From: Micromonospora cremea
GTDB lineage: Bacteria > Actinomycetota > Actinomycetes > Mycobacteriales > Micromonosporaceae
DNA length: 64,000 nucleotides
Reading direction: 5' to 3'
Assembly (NCBI RefSeq): GCF_900143515.1
Contig: NZ_FSQT01000002.1
Location: 741,001-805,000, forward strand
In this document: positions 23,648 through 32,066 of the stretch, piece after piece
Position numbering within the stretch: position 1 is the first letter of the stretch
Layout: the number at the start of each line of letters is the position of its first letter
Notes under the pieces: model-generated
Databases searched by the model: none
Told to the model about the DNA's origin: nothing
What the model saw: only the letters and a program-made list of their open reading frames with translations
Made by a program: the position numbers and the translations under genes

Positions 23648-24895
23648 ATGGCGACCATGCCGGCCGACCGCAGCCCGGACAGCACGCTCGCGTTCCTCCG
23701 CGCCGGCTACCGGTTCATCGGCGAGCGCTGCGACCGGTACGGCAGCGACGTCTTCCAGACCCGGATCCTGCTGGCCCCGACCATCTGCCTGCGCGGCCGG
23801 CCGGCCGCGACGCTGTTCTACGACGCCGAGCGCTTCCAGCGGCGGGAGGCGATGCCGCTGCGGGTCCAGCGGACCCTGATCGGCCGGGGCGGCGTACAGG
23901 GGCTGGACGGGCCGGAGCACCGGGACCGCAAGGCGATGCTCATGTCGATCATGACGCCGGCCGCCATCCGGCAGCTCGGCCAGCTCTTCGACGACGAGTG
24001 GCAGGCCCGGATTCCGGCCTGGGAGGGCGCCGCGCCGGTGACGCTCTACGACGAGCTGGGCCGGCTGCTGACCCGGGTGGTCTGCGCCTGGGCCGGGGTA
24101 CCACTGGCCGCGTCACAGGTCGACCGCCGTAGCGTCGAGCTGCACGCCATGATCGAAGCTCCGGCGATGGTCGGCCCCCGGCACTGGCGGGGCCTGCTCG
24201 CCCGCCGCCGGGCCGAACGCTGGATCGCCGACCTCATCGAGCGGACGCGGACCGGCATTTCCCCGGCTCCCGCCGGCAGCGCGCTGCAGGTGATCGCCGA
24301 GCACCGGGACGCGCGGGGCCGGCTGCTCCCCCGGCGGATCGCCGCGGTCGAGCTGCTCAACGTGCTGCGGCCGACGGTCGCCGTGGACCGGTTCATCGTC
24401 TTCGCCGCGCTCGCCCTGCACGACCATCCCGCCTGGCGGCAACGGGTCCGCGACGACGACGAGGCCACCGAGCAGTTCGTCCAGGAGGTACGCCGGTACT
24501 ACCCGTTCTTTCCGGCCGCCGCGGCCCAGGTCCGGCGCTCCTTCGACTGGCAGGGCCACCACTTCCCGCGAGGGCGGCGGGTGCTCCTCGACCTGTACGG
24601 CACCAACCATCACCCCGCGCTCTGGTCCGAGCCGGAGCTGTTCCGCCCGCAGCGGTTCGCCGGCCGTCCCGTGGACGCGTTCCAACTGATCCCGCAGGGC
24701 GGTGGCGACCACTGGACCGGGCACCGCTGCGCCGGCGAGTGGATCACCATCGACCTGATGAAACGGGCGGTCACCAACCTGACCAGCGTCATGCGCTACG
24801 AGGTCCCGCCGCAGGACCTGGCCCTGGACCTGCGCCGGATGCCCGCACTACCCCCCAGCGGCCTCACCCTCACCAACATCCGCCGCACCGCCTGA
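23648..24895 (+). CDS. Cytochrome P450, CYP152 peroxygenase-like
   Basis: A 415-residue P450. The heme-binding end is FQLIPQGGGDHWTGHRCAGE, with the cysteine in GHRCAGEW, which is the pattern of the CYP152 fatty-acid peroxygenases rather than the usual FxxGxHxCxG. NVLRPTVAVDRF in helix I carries the Arg-Pro pair that replaces the acid-alcohol pair in that group and holds the fatty-acid carboxylate. These enzymes use hydrogen peroxide directly to hydroxylate or decarboxylate fatty acids and need no redox partner; none is encoded nearby. GAGGAGACCC precedes the ATG. Confidence 0.85.
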   Translation: MATMPADRSPDSTLAFLRAGYRFIGERCDRYGSDVFQTRILLAPTICLRGRPAATLFYDAERFQRREAMPLRVQRTLIGRGGVQGLDGPEHRDRKAMLMSIMTPAAIRQLGQLFDDEWQARIPAWEGAAPVTLYDELGRLLTRVVCAWAGVPLAASQVDRRSVELHAMIEAPAMVGPRHWRGLLARRRAERWIADLIERTRTGISPAPAGSALQVIAEHRDARGRLLPRRIAAVELLNVLRPTVAVDRFIVFAALALHDHPAWRQRVRDDDEATEQFVQEVRRYYPFFPAAAAQVRRSFDWQGHHFPRGRRVLLDLYGTNHHPALWSEPELFRPQRFAGRPVDAFQLIPQGGGDHWTGHRCAGEWITIDLMKRAVTNLTSVMRYEVPPQDLALDLRRMPALPPSGLTLTNIRRTA

Positions 24896-24899
24896 CTCA

Positions 24900-24935
24900 C
24901 CGCCCCGCCGACCGTGCTGATGATCGGCGGGGCGG
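24900..24935. terminator. Bidirectional terminator, 12-bp stem
   Basis: CCGCCCCGCCGA at 24900-24911 pairs with 24924-24935 just after the P450 stop and before the converging dehydrogenase stop. Confidence 0.8.
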
Positions 24936-24949
24936 GGTGCGGTCAGGGG

Positions 24950-26119
24950 TCAAGGGTGCAGGACGCTGCGGAGGCAGCCGTCCTGCTTCTTCTCGAACAG
25001 CTCGTAGCCGAGCGCGCCCTGCTCCAGCGGGAGCGGATGGGTGGCCAGGTAGCCGGGGTCGATCTCACCGGCGGCGATCCGGTCGAGCAGCATCGGGATG
25101 TAGCGCTGCGCGTGCATCTGCCCCATCCGCAGCACCAGGGCCTTGTTCATCGCCGCGCCGAGCGGGAACTTGTCGATCAGACCGGCGTACACGCCGACGA
25201 TGCTCACCGTGCCGCCCTTGCGGCAGGCCATGATCGCCTGGCGGACCGACGTGGGTCGATCGGTCTGCAACCGCGCCGACTGCTTCACCCGGTCGTATGC
25301 GTAGGTCGGCCCGACGTCGTGCGACTCCATGCCCACCGCCTCGATGCAGGCGTCCGGCCCGCGCCCGGCGGTCATCTCGCGCAGCGCCTCCAGCACGTCG
25401 GTGTCCGCGTAGTTGATCGTCTCGACGCCGACCCGGTCGGCCGCCGTGGCCAACCGGTCGGGAAATCGGTCGATCATGATGACCCGCTCGGCGCCGAGGA
25501 GTTGCGCCGACCGGGCCGCCATCTGACCGACCCCGCCGGCACCCCAGACGGCGACCACCTCGCCGCCGGTCAGCCCGCAGAAGTCCGCGGCCATCCAGCC
25601 GGTGGGCATCGCGTCGGAGGCGAACACCACCGAGTCGTCCGGCACCCCGTCGGGCACCGCGAACGCGCCGACGTCGCCGAACGGCACCCGGATGTACTCG
25701 GCGTGCGAGCCGGCGTAGCCGCCCGCCGCGTGCGAGTAGCCCAGGATGCCGGCCGGCGAGTGCCCCCACAGCTTCTCGGTGAACACCGGCTGCGGGTTGG
25801 AGTTGTCGCACAGCGAGTACTGCTCGGTCCGGCAGTACCAGCAGCCACCGCAGGCGACCACCGAACCGACCACCACCCGGTCGCCGACCCGGTGCCGCCG
25901 TACGCCCGGCCCGGTCTCCACCACCTCGCCCATGAACTCGTGGCCGAGGATGTCGCCCTCCCGCATCGCCGGCAGGTACCCGTTGATCAGATGGAGGTCC
26001 GAGCCGCAGACGCTGCTGGCCCGGACCCGGACGAGGATGTCCCCCTCGGCGCGGATCTGGGGCTCCGGCACGTCCCGGACCGCCAGCTTGCCGACGCCTT
26101 CCCAACAGAGCGCCCTCAC
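24950..26119 (-). CDS. Zinc-dependent alcohol dehydrogenase
   Basis: A 389-residue medium-chain dehydrogenase. ASSVCGSDLHLINGYLPAMR holds the catalytic zinc cysteine and GHEFMGEVVETG the zinc histidine; VVACGGCWYCRTEQYSLCDN gives the four structural-zinc cysteines; AVWGAGGVGQMAARSAQLLG binds the nucleotide, and IDRFPDR after it suggests NAD. The length and internal insertions (TYAYDRVKQSARLQTDRPTS) match the glutathione-independent formaldehyde-dehydrogenase-like subgroup. GTG 26119 overlaps the stop of the SRPBCC gene (GTGA), so the two are coupled. Confidence 0.9.
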   Translation of the reverse strand: MRALCWEGVGKLAVRDVPEPQIRAEGDILVRVRASSVCGSDLHLINGYLPAMREGDILGHEFMGEVVETGPGVRRHRVGDRVVVGSVVACGGCWYCRTEQYSLCDNSNPQPVFTEKLWGHSPAGILGYSHAAGGYAGSHAEYIRVPFGDVGAFAVPDGVPDDSVVFASDAMPTGWMAADFCGLTGGEVVAVWGAGGVGQMAARSAQLLGAERVIMIDRFPDRLATAADRVGVETINYADTDVLEALREMTAGRGPDACIEAVGMESHDVGPTYAYDRVKQSARLQTDRPTSVRQAIMACRKGGTVSIVGVYAGLIDKFPLGAAMNKALVLRMGQMHAQRYIPMLLDRIAAGEIDPGYLATHPLPLEQGALGYELFEKKQDGCLRSVLHP

Positions 26120-26754
26120 GCCCGTCCTCCCGTCATCAGCTTCTCCCGCATCCGGTCGGTCGCCTTCTCCTGGGCCGGGCTCCGGCCGGACGGTTCGCTC
26201 CGGGTGTCGATCACCTGGCCGCACTCGATCAGCGACTTCACCCGGCGCAGCGCGTCCCGCAGAGCCAGGTCCGGATCGTGGCCGCCGGCCAGGCCGACCA
26301 CCCGGCGCAACCGACTGGAGCGGTAGCGCAGCTCGGCACGAATCTCGGTGCCCCGACCCTGCGGGGCATCGGTCAGCTCGATCCGCCCCTCCTGCGGCAC
26401 CGGGTCGTCCTCGACCCGCCAGCGCAGCGTGCCCGGCCCGTCCACGGTGATCTCCGCCCGCCATCCGGTGTCACCGCCGCCCGGATCACGGGTGACACAC
26501 CGCCAGCGCCGATCGTCGAGCTGTTCCAGGGTGGCCCACTCGGCCAGCGCCCGGTCCAGCCGCTCCCGGTCGGTCCAGAACCCGATCACCGCGTCCCGGG
26601 GCCGGTCCACGGTCACCCCGCGGCGCACCACGTACCAGCCGTGCTCCCGTTCGGGCTGGTGCCGGTGTCGACGGCGGGCCACCGCCCGCCCGACGCCGAC
26701 CGCGGTCGCCGCGGTGACGCCGAGCAGGGCCCACGTCGTTCCCTTGCTGGTCAT
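26116..26754 (-). CDS. SRPBCC family protein with N-terminal membrane segment
   Basis: A 212-residue protein. Residues ~7-25 are hydrophobic and followed by a very basic patch (ARRRHRHQPERE), placing a START/Bet v1-like domain (from VVRRGVTVDRPRDAVIGFWT onward, with RWRVEDDPVPQEGRIELTDA) on the cytoplasmic side. Such proteins bind hydrophobic ligands. GTGA overlap with the downstream dehydrogenase implies linked function, a pairing seen in other actinomycete stress clusters; the ligand is unknown. Confidence 0.8.
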   Translation of the reverse strand: MTSKGTTWALLGVTAATAVGVGRAVARRRHRHQPEREHGWYVVRRGVTVDRPRDAVIGFWTDRERLDRALAEWATLEQLDDRRWRCVTRDPGGGDTGWRAEITVDGPGTLRWRVEDDPVPQEGRIELTDAPQGRGTEIRAELRYRSSRLRRVVGLAGGHDPDLALRDALRRVKSLIECGQVIDTRSEPSGRSPAQEKATDRMREKLMTGGRA

Positions 26755-27000
26755 CTCGCCTCCTCCACCCGGGCGTCCGGGGACGGACAGCCCATACCGG
26801 CAGCGCTACCCGGACTCGGTCCGTCGAAACGACGTACCGGTTTGACCGGCCCGATCGCGGGCACGTGCTGCGGGCGGCCGTGCACCCGGCGGCCGTTCAC
26901 CACCTGTCCGGGAGGCACCGTTGCCCTTCGACACCGGCGAACACGGCCGGCCCGTGCACCGAGGCGGCCACCTGCCGCCGCACCGCCGGCCGGTGGAGGC

Positions 27001-28149
27001 GTGAGCGCGCCGACCCGCCGGGCCGGCGGACCCGACGACCCGCACCTCGGCGAGGCCCCGCGCACCCCGCGCGCCGCAGGTGACCCCGGCCGCGGCCGGG
27101 ACGGTACGACGCCACCCCCACTGCCGATGGCGTACGTGCTGCCGCTGCGCTGGACCGTCGACACCGACCTGGCCGAGCTGACCGACTACCTGCGCTGGCT
27201 GGGCGGCCGCGTCGAGGTGATCGTGGTCGACGGCTCCCCACCGGACGTCCTCGCCCGGCACGCCGCGGCGTGGCGCGGGCTGATCCGCCGGCACCTCCCA
27301 CCCGACCCCACCCTGCGTGGGCTGAACGGCAAGGTGACCGGGGTGCTCACCGGCGTCCGCGCGGCCGGCCACGAACACGTGGTGATCGCCGACGACGACG
27401 TCCGGTACGACGAGGCCGGGCTCCGCGCGGTGCACCAGCTGCTCGGCCGGGTGGATCTGGTCCGGCCGCAGAACTACTTCGCACCGCTGCCCTGGCACGC
27501 CTGGTGGGACACCGGTCGGACGCTGCTCAACAGGGCGCTCGGGGCGGACTACCCGGGCACCCTGGCGGTGCGCCGCAGCGCCTTCCTCGGCATGGACGGG
27601 TACGACCCGGACGTGCTCTTCGAGAACCTGGAACTGATCCGCACCGTGCGGGCGTACGGCGGCACCGAGGCCGCGCCGGCCTGGCTCTACGTACGCCGAC
27701 TGCCGCCGGACGCCGCGCACTTCCGCGGCCAACGGGTCCGCCAGGCGTACGACGATCTGGCCCAGCCGGCCCGCCTGCTGACCTCACTCGCGGTCCTGCC
27801 CGCGCTGGCGACGGCGGTCGCGGCCCGCCGGCCCGGGCTGCTGCTCGGCGCGGCGGCCGGCACCGTCGCCCTGGCCGAGCTGGGCCGCCGCCGCGCCGGA
27901 GGCGACACGGTCTTCCCGCCGAGCACCGCGCTGGCGGCCCCGCTCTGGCTGCTGGAACGCGGCGTGTGCGGTTGGCTCGCGGTCGGTCAGCGGTTCCTGC
28001 TCGGAGGAGTCCGCTACGGCGACACCCGCCTGCGTCGGGCCGCCCACTCGACCCGCACGCTGCGGTCCCACTGTCAACGCGACAGCTCGCGGACACCGAG
28101 GTGGCCGCGAGCTGTCGGGGATGGTGCGCGGGGTGCGGTCAGGGGCTGA
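27001..28149 (+). CDS. Glycosyltransferase family 2-like protein
   Basis: A 382-residue protein from GTG 27001 (ATG 27127 is an alternative start at MAYVLPLRW). VEVIVVDGSPPDV, VIADDDVRYDEAG (the DDD metal and sugar-nucleotide motif) and MDGYDPDVLFENLELIRTVR (acceptor acid region) define the GT2 catalytic domain. Two hydrophobic helices follow (LTSLAVLPALATAVAA, GLLLGAAAGTVALAELG), so it is membrane-associated. The frame continues through a strong hairpin and overlaps the converging DUF3618 gene by 11 bases, which suggests the native stop has been lost. Its product is unknown. Confidence 0.8.
   Translation: MSAPTRRAGGPDDPHLGEAPRTPRAAGDPGRGRDGTTPPPLPMAYVLPLRWTVDTDLAELTDYLRWLGGRVEVIVVDGSPPDVLARHAAAWRGLIRRHLPPDPTLRGLNGKVTGVLTGVRAAGHEHVVIADDDVRYDEAGLRAVHQLLGRVDLVRPQNYFAPLPWHAWWDTGRTLLNRALGADYPGTLAVRRSAFLGMDGYDPDVLFENLELIRTVRAYGGTEAAPAWLYVRRLPPDAAHFRGQRVRQAYDDLAQPARLLTSLAVLPALATAVAARRPGLLLGAAAGTVALAELGRRRAGGDTVFPPSTALAAPLWLLERGVCGWLAVGQRFLLGGVRYGDTRLRRAAHSTRTLRSHCQRDSSRTPRWPRAVGDGARGAVRG
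28080..28117. terminator. Terminator-like hairpin, 13-bp stem
   Basis: CGACAGCTCGCGG at 28080-28092 pairs with 28105-28117. It lies inside the open frame of the glycosyltransferase, just before the stop of the converging gene. Confidence 0.7.
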
Positions 28150-28789
28150 CCTGCTGGCGGGACTGCTGGGTCTGGTCTTTGACGTCCTGCGCGGCCGACT
28201 TCGTGTCGTCCTTGACGGCGTCCACGGCGCCCTGGGCGGTGGACTTCACCGACTCGGCGGCGTGCTGGGCCGGTTCGCGCAGCTCGTCCTTCAGGTCGCT
28301 GGCCACCTCGCTCAGCTTCTCCTTCACCACCCCGCTGTGCTCGCTGGCCTTCTCCCTGATCTGGGTCGCGGCCTGCTGTTCCCGGCGGCTGGCCGGGATC
28401 AGCGACGAGGCGAGCCAGCCGACGCCGAACGCGATCAGGCCGGCCGCCAGCGGGTTGCCCTCGGACTTCTGCCGGATCACCCGCGGCGCGCTGTGGGCGG
28501 CGTCGCTGACGGTGGAGGCCGCCGAGTGCGCGGCGTCGCTGACGCTGGAGGCCGCCGACGAGGCGCGGTCGCCCACCGAGTGGGCGGCGTGGCCGGTGCC
28601 GTGGCCGAGGTCAGACGCGGTTCCCATGACCTTGTCCCTCACATTCTGCAGCGCGGAACGCGCCCGCTGCTTACGGTCGTCGACGATCCGACTCGGGCTG
28701 ACCTTGTACGCCAGCGCGTCCACGTCGGAGCTCAGGCTGTTGCGGGTGGCTTCGATCTCCCGGCGGATCTGGTCGGGATCGGTGCTCAT
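28139..28789 (-). CDS. DUF3618 domain protein
   Basis: A 216-residue protein. DQIRREIEATRNSLSSDVDA is the DUF3618 signature; the middle is Ala/Ser/His-rich amphipathic helix repeats (SSVSDAAHSAAST), then one hydrophobic segment (GNPLAAGLIAFGVGWLASSL), then a charged helical tail. It is third in a leftward operon with a holin-X type protein (ATGA overlap) and a third membrane protein. The trio is a common actinobacterial envelope set of unproven function, probably stress-related. Confidence 0.88.
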   Translation of the reverse strand: MSTDPDQIRREIEATRNSLSSDVDALAYKVSPSRIVDDRKQRARSALQNVRDKVMGTASDLGHGTGHAAHSVGDRASSAASSVSDAAHSAASTVSDAAHSAPRVIRQKSEGNPLAAGLIAFGVGWLASSLIPASRREQQAATQIREKASEHSGVVKEKLSEVASDLKDELREPAQHAAESVKSTAQGAVDAVKDDTKSAAQDVKDQTQQSRQQVSP

Positions 28790-29253
28790 CGGGTGACTCC
28801 CTCCGGGTGGGGCTTGAGCGCGTCGGGGATCCGCTGCACGCTGTCGTTGGTCTGCTTGAGGCCGCGTACGTGCTGGGCGTTCTTCTTGGCCATGGAGTAG
28901 AGGACCGCGCCGATCACGGCCCAGATGACGGCCACGATCAACGCGGCCCAGCCGGCGTCCATGACGTTGGACAGCCCGGCCCAGAGGGCCAGCGACAGGA
29001 AGAGCGCCACCATGTAGCCGCCGAAGCCGGCGCCGCCGAAGAGCCCGGCGGCCTTGCCGGCCTTCCTGCCCTCCTGGCGGATCTCGGCCTTGGCCAGCTC
29101 GACCTCCTGGCGCATCAGCGTCGACAGGTCACTGGTGACCTGGCGCATCAGCTCACCCAGCGAGCTGCCCTTCACCTCCGCCGCGGTGTGCGGGGCACCC
29201 GCGTCGGGGTGGTAACCGGAGTCCAGTCCGGACCCCTGCGTCGGCATGGTCAT
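28786..29253 (-). CDS. Phage holin-X / DUF1469-type membrane protein
   Basis: A 155-residue protein. SLGELMRQVTSDLSTLMRQE with VELAKAEIRQEGRKAGKAAG is the family's N-terminal amphipathic helix, followed by two membrane segments (GGYMVALFLSLALWAGLSNV and AALIVAVIWAVIGAVLYSMA). Despite the name these proteins are not lysis proteins. ATGA overlap with the DUF3618 gene and close spacing to the upstream gene indicate one operon. Confidence 0.88.
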   Translation of the reverse strand: MTMPTQGSGLDSGYHPDAGAPHTAAEVKGSSLGELMRQVTSDLSTLMRQEVELAKAEIRQEGRKAGKAAGLFGGAGFGGYMVALFLSLALWAGLSNVMDAGWAALIVAVIWAVIGAVLYSMAKKNAQHVRGLKQTNDSVQRIPDALKPHPEGVTR

Positions 29254-29284
29254 GCCGTCGCCTCCCTTCGGATGACTCGGTGGC

Positions 29285-30058
29285 TCACGGGCGGGTGTTG
29301 CCGCTGGACGGCACGCCCGGCAGCGGGTCGGTCTGGCTCACCGGCGGCAGCGGCTGGCCGGTGCCGGTCGGCTCGACGTACCCGCCGGAGGTCGGCTCGG
29401 CGTACGTGCCGGGCGTCGGGTCGAGGTAGCCACCCGTCGGCACGGGGTCCGGCACCGCGCGGGGCGCCGGCGGCGGCGTCGGAATCACCGCGGTCTGGTC
29501 CGGGTCGTACGCCCCGGCGCCGCGGTAGCTCGGGGAACCACTGCCGGAGTCGTCGCCGGCGGCGGAGATGCTGCGGGTCAGGCGGCCGGCCAGCACGCCG
29601 AGCACCGCCGCGCCGACCAGGAAGGTGCCCGGGTTGCGCCGCGCGTAGTCGCGTACCTCGGTGATCAGGTCGCCGGGCTCGCGCTCCTCGAGCCAGCCGG
29701 CCACGCCGTGCACCCGGTCGGCGGCCTGACGGGCCAGCTCACTCACCGGGCCGGCCTGGCCACCCTGCTCGGCCATCGAGCGCATCTCGTCGGCGAGCGA
29801 ACGCAGCCCGCCGGCCGCGCGGCGCTGCTGCTCGCCGGTCTGGCTGGCGAGCTGGCTGCGCGCCACGCCGTAGAGGTTGCGGGCCTGCCGGGCCGCCTCA
29901 CGGCCAACCTCGGTGCCCTGCTCCTTGGCGGTCTGCGCGACCGCGCCACCGGCGTGCGCGGCCTCCGATCCGACCTGGCGGGCTTGCTCGCGGACGCCTC
30001 CGCCGTTGGTCGACTCCTGCCCGTACGTGGAAGACGTGGGTGACAGATCGTAAGTCAT
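29285..30058 (-). CDS. Membrane-associated protein, first gene of DUF3618 operon
   Basis: A 257-residue protein. The first ~130 residues are Ala/Gly/Gln-rich helical repeats, reminiscent of LEA-like or apolipoprotein-like sequences (GREAARQARNLYGVARSQLA); then one hydrophobic helix (PGTFLVGAAVLGVLAGRLTR) and a Pro/Gly/Thr-rich tail with repeated (G/T)Y(L/A/V)(D/E)P units. AAGGGAA precedes the ATG. It likely works at the membrane with the two downstream proteins. Function unknown. Confidence 0.75.
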   Translation of the reverse strand: MTYDLSPTSSTYGQESTNGGGVREQARQVGSEAAHAGGAVAQTAKEQGTEVGREAARQARNLYGVARSQLASQTGEQQRRAAGGLRSLADEMRSMAEQGGQAGPVSELARQAADRVHGVAGWLEEREPGDLITEVRDYARRNPGTFLVGAAVLGVLAGRLTRSISAAGDDSGSGSPSYRGAGAYDPDQTAVIPTPPPAPRAVPDPVPTGGYLDPTPGTYAEPTSGGYVEPTGTGQPLPPVSQTDPLPGVPSSGNTRP

Positions 30059-30288
30059 GATTTCCCTTCCGCTCGGAAAGTCGTCGCGGTTGTGCTGGGG
30101 GGATGCGACCGCGCTACCGCGGCCGCTGACGATTCACCTACCCTCCGTTTCCCCTTCCATGCCTCTTCGTGCATTTCTCTGCGCGGTCGGTGGGATCGAC
30201 TTCAAAATGGAGGATCGTCGGGCTGCGTCACGTCGCCGCCGCGGACAGCGAGGTTCGCGGGGCCGGCAGATCCACGGAGGGGGCAGCG

Positions 30289-30780
30289 ATGGCACGAGGC
30301 GCGCGAGGCGGCCGACCGACCGGCCCTCGGCCCCGGGTGCAGGTGGCCGCGCTGATCGTGGCCGGGGTCTTCCTGCTGATCGGCATCCTCGGCTTCATCC
30401 CCGGCGTCACCACCGACTACGGCGAGCTGCGGTTCGCCGGGCACCACTCGGGCGCCCGGCTGCTCGGGCTGTTCCAGATCTCGATCCTGCACAACGCGCT
30501 GCACCTGCTGTACGGGTTGGCCGGCCTGGTGCTGGCCCGTAGCGTCGGCGGGTCCCGGCTCTTCCTGGCCGGCGGGGGTGCCAGCTACCTGGCCCTCTGG
30601 CTGTACGGCCTGGCGGTCGAGGCCATCGACGAGGAGGGCGGGGTGAACATCCTGCCGGTCAACGCCGCCGACAACTGGCTGCACCTGGCACTCGGCTTCG
30701 GCATGCTCGCGCTCGGGCTGCTGCTCTCCAACCAGGCTGGCACCGGCGGACGCCTCGACACTCCGCTCGAGCGGCCCTGA
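30289..30780 (+). CDS. DUF4383 membrane protein
   Basis: A 163-residue protein with four membrane segments, starting VQVAALIVAGVFLLIGILGF; LGLFQISILHNALHLLYGLA is the family hallmark (DUF4383), and NILPVNAADNWLHLALGFGM the second conserved part. CGGAGG precedes ATG 30289. It diverges from the DUF3618 operon, with which such genes often occur. Role unknown. Confidence 0.85.
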   Translation: MARGARGGRPTGPRPRVQVAALIVAGVFLLIGILGFIPGVTTDYGELRFAGHHSGARLLGLFQISILHNALHLLYGLAGLVLARSVGGSRLFLAGGGASYLALWLYGLAVEAIDEEGGVNILPVNAADNWLHLALGFGMLALGLLLSNQAGTGGRLDTPLERP

Positions 30781-30852
30781 CCTGGCGCACCAGCGGTTTG
30801 GCGGTCATCCCGGCGTGGGTATGCCAGGGGCGATTCGCGAAAGAGGTGTGAC

Positions 30853-31512
30853 ATGCCCCGTTGGCTGCGCGACAACGCGCTGACCGTCGCCATGCTCGGC
30901 GCGTTCCTGGTCTTCCTGGTGTTGCAGAGCGTCTTCGGGTGGCAGACCCACAACGAGGAGCTGACCGAGTTCGGCGTGGCGCCGCTGAGCTGGCCGGCCT
31001 ACCTGACCAGTGGGCACTTCGCGGAGGCGGTCTTCGAGAACTGGGAGTCGGAGTTCCTCCAGATGGGCGGCTACGTGCTGCTCACCGCGCACCTGGTGCA
31101 GCGGGGTTCGGCCGAGTCGAAGCCGGTGGAGCAGACCGACCGGCCGGAGGACGACGAGCGCCGGGCCACCCCGCAGTCGCCCTGGCCGGTACGCGTCGGC
31201 GGCCTGCCGCTGGTCGTCTACCGCAACAGCCTCTCCATCGCGCTGCTGCTGATCTTCCTGGGCTCGTTCGTCGGCCACCTTCTCGGTGGCACCGCCGCGT
31301 ACAACCAGGAGCAGGCGTTGCAGAGCGGGGCGCCGCCGATCGGGGTGTGGGACTTCCTGGGCACCAGCGACTTCTGGTTCCAGTCCATGCAGAACTGGCA
31401 GAGCGAGTTCCTCGCGGTCGGCGCCCTGATCGTGCTGAGCATCGTCCTGCGTCAGCACGCCTCGCCGGAGTCGAAGCCGGTCACCGTCGCGCACGCCAGC
31501 ACCGGCGCCTGA
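30853..31512 (+). CDS. DUF6766-like membrane protein
   Basis: A 219-residue protein with an internal duplication: FVFGWQ-type first half with ENWESEFLQMGGYVLLTAHL and a second half with QNWQSEFLAVGALIVLSIVL. Each half has membrane helices and a conserved (N/Q)WxSEFL motif, followed by ESKPV. It follows the DUF4383 gene and is probably co-transcribed. GAAAGAGGTG precedes the ATG. Role unknown. Confidence 0.8.
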   Translation: MPRWLRDNALTVAMLGAFLVFLVLQSVFGWQTHNEELTEFGVAPLSWPAYLTSGHFAEAVFENWESEFLQMGGYVLLTAHLVQRGSAESKPVEQTDRPEDDERRATPQSPWPVRVGGLPLVVYRNSLSIALLLIFLGSFVGHLLGGTAAYNQEQALQSGAPPIGVWDFLGTSDFWFQSMQNWQSEFLAVGALIVLSIVLRQHASPESKPVTVAHASTGA

Positions 31513-31546
31513 GCGCCGGCACCGCCGTGCGCGGTGGCGAGGGCCG

Positions 31547-31996
31547 TCAGGCCGCGACCGGCAGCCGCTTGGCGAAACAGACGCTGTACGGGTTGTGCAC
31601 GTACTCGCCATAGACCGGGATCGGGTCGTAGCCGCACGCGGTGTACAGCCCGATCGCGGCCGGCAGGTAGGTGCCGGTCTCCAGGCAGACCACCGAGTGC
31701 CCCTGCCGGAACGCCAGCTCCTCCAGCGCGGCCAGCAACTGGCGGGCGATGCCCCGACCCCGGTACGCCGGCCGGACGTACATCCGCTTGACCTCGCCGG
31801 TGGCGGCGTCGATCGACTGGAGCCCACCGCAGGCGACCGCCCGGCCGTTCACCACCACCGCGAGGTAGCGGATGTCGTCATGGGTGACGGTGACCTGCCC
31901 GTCCAACCCGCCGTCGGCCTCGCGCAGCTCACGCTGCTGCGCGATGACCAGGGCGGCGATCTCCGGATCGGTGGCGGGCCGAGACTCGATCAGCAT
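31547..31996 (-). CDS. GNAT family N-acetyltransferase
   Basis: A 149-residue acetyltransferase. VKRMYVRPAYRGRGIARQLL is motif A, with the acetyl-CoA pyrophosphate loop RGRGIA, and VVCLETGTYLPAAIGLYTAC is motif B, with the GLYxxxGY pattern. It transfers an acetyl group to an unidentified amine. A GTG stands directly before ATG 31996. It is alone, converging with the DUF6766 gene. Confidence 0.88.
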   Translation of the reverse strand: MLIESRPATDPEIAALVIAQQRELREADGGLDGQVTVTHDDIRYLAVVVNGRAVACGGLQSIDAATGEVKRMYVRPAYRGRGIARQLLAALEELAFRQGHSVVCLETGTYLPAAIGLYTACGYDPIPVYGEYVHNPYSVCFAKRLPVAA

Positions 31997-32066
31997 CACC
32001 CCACGTTAGGCGGGGTGGATTTCGCGGAGGTTTCCGGCAATCAACCCGATCACGGAGCGCGACGGG

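Noticed and set aside
30791..30832. SigB-type promoter (GTTT ... GGGTAT) before the DUF6766 gene
   Set aside because: The spacer is 27 bases, far longer than the 14-17 expected.
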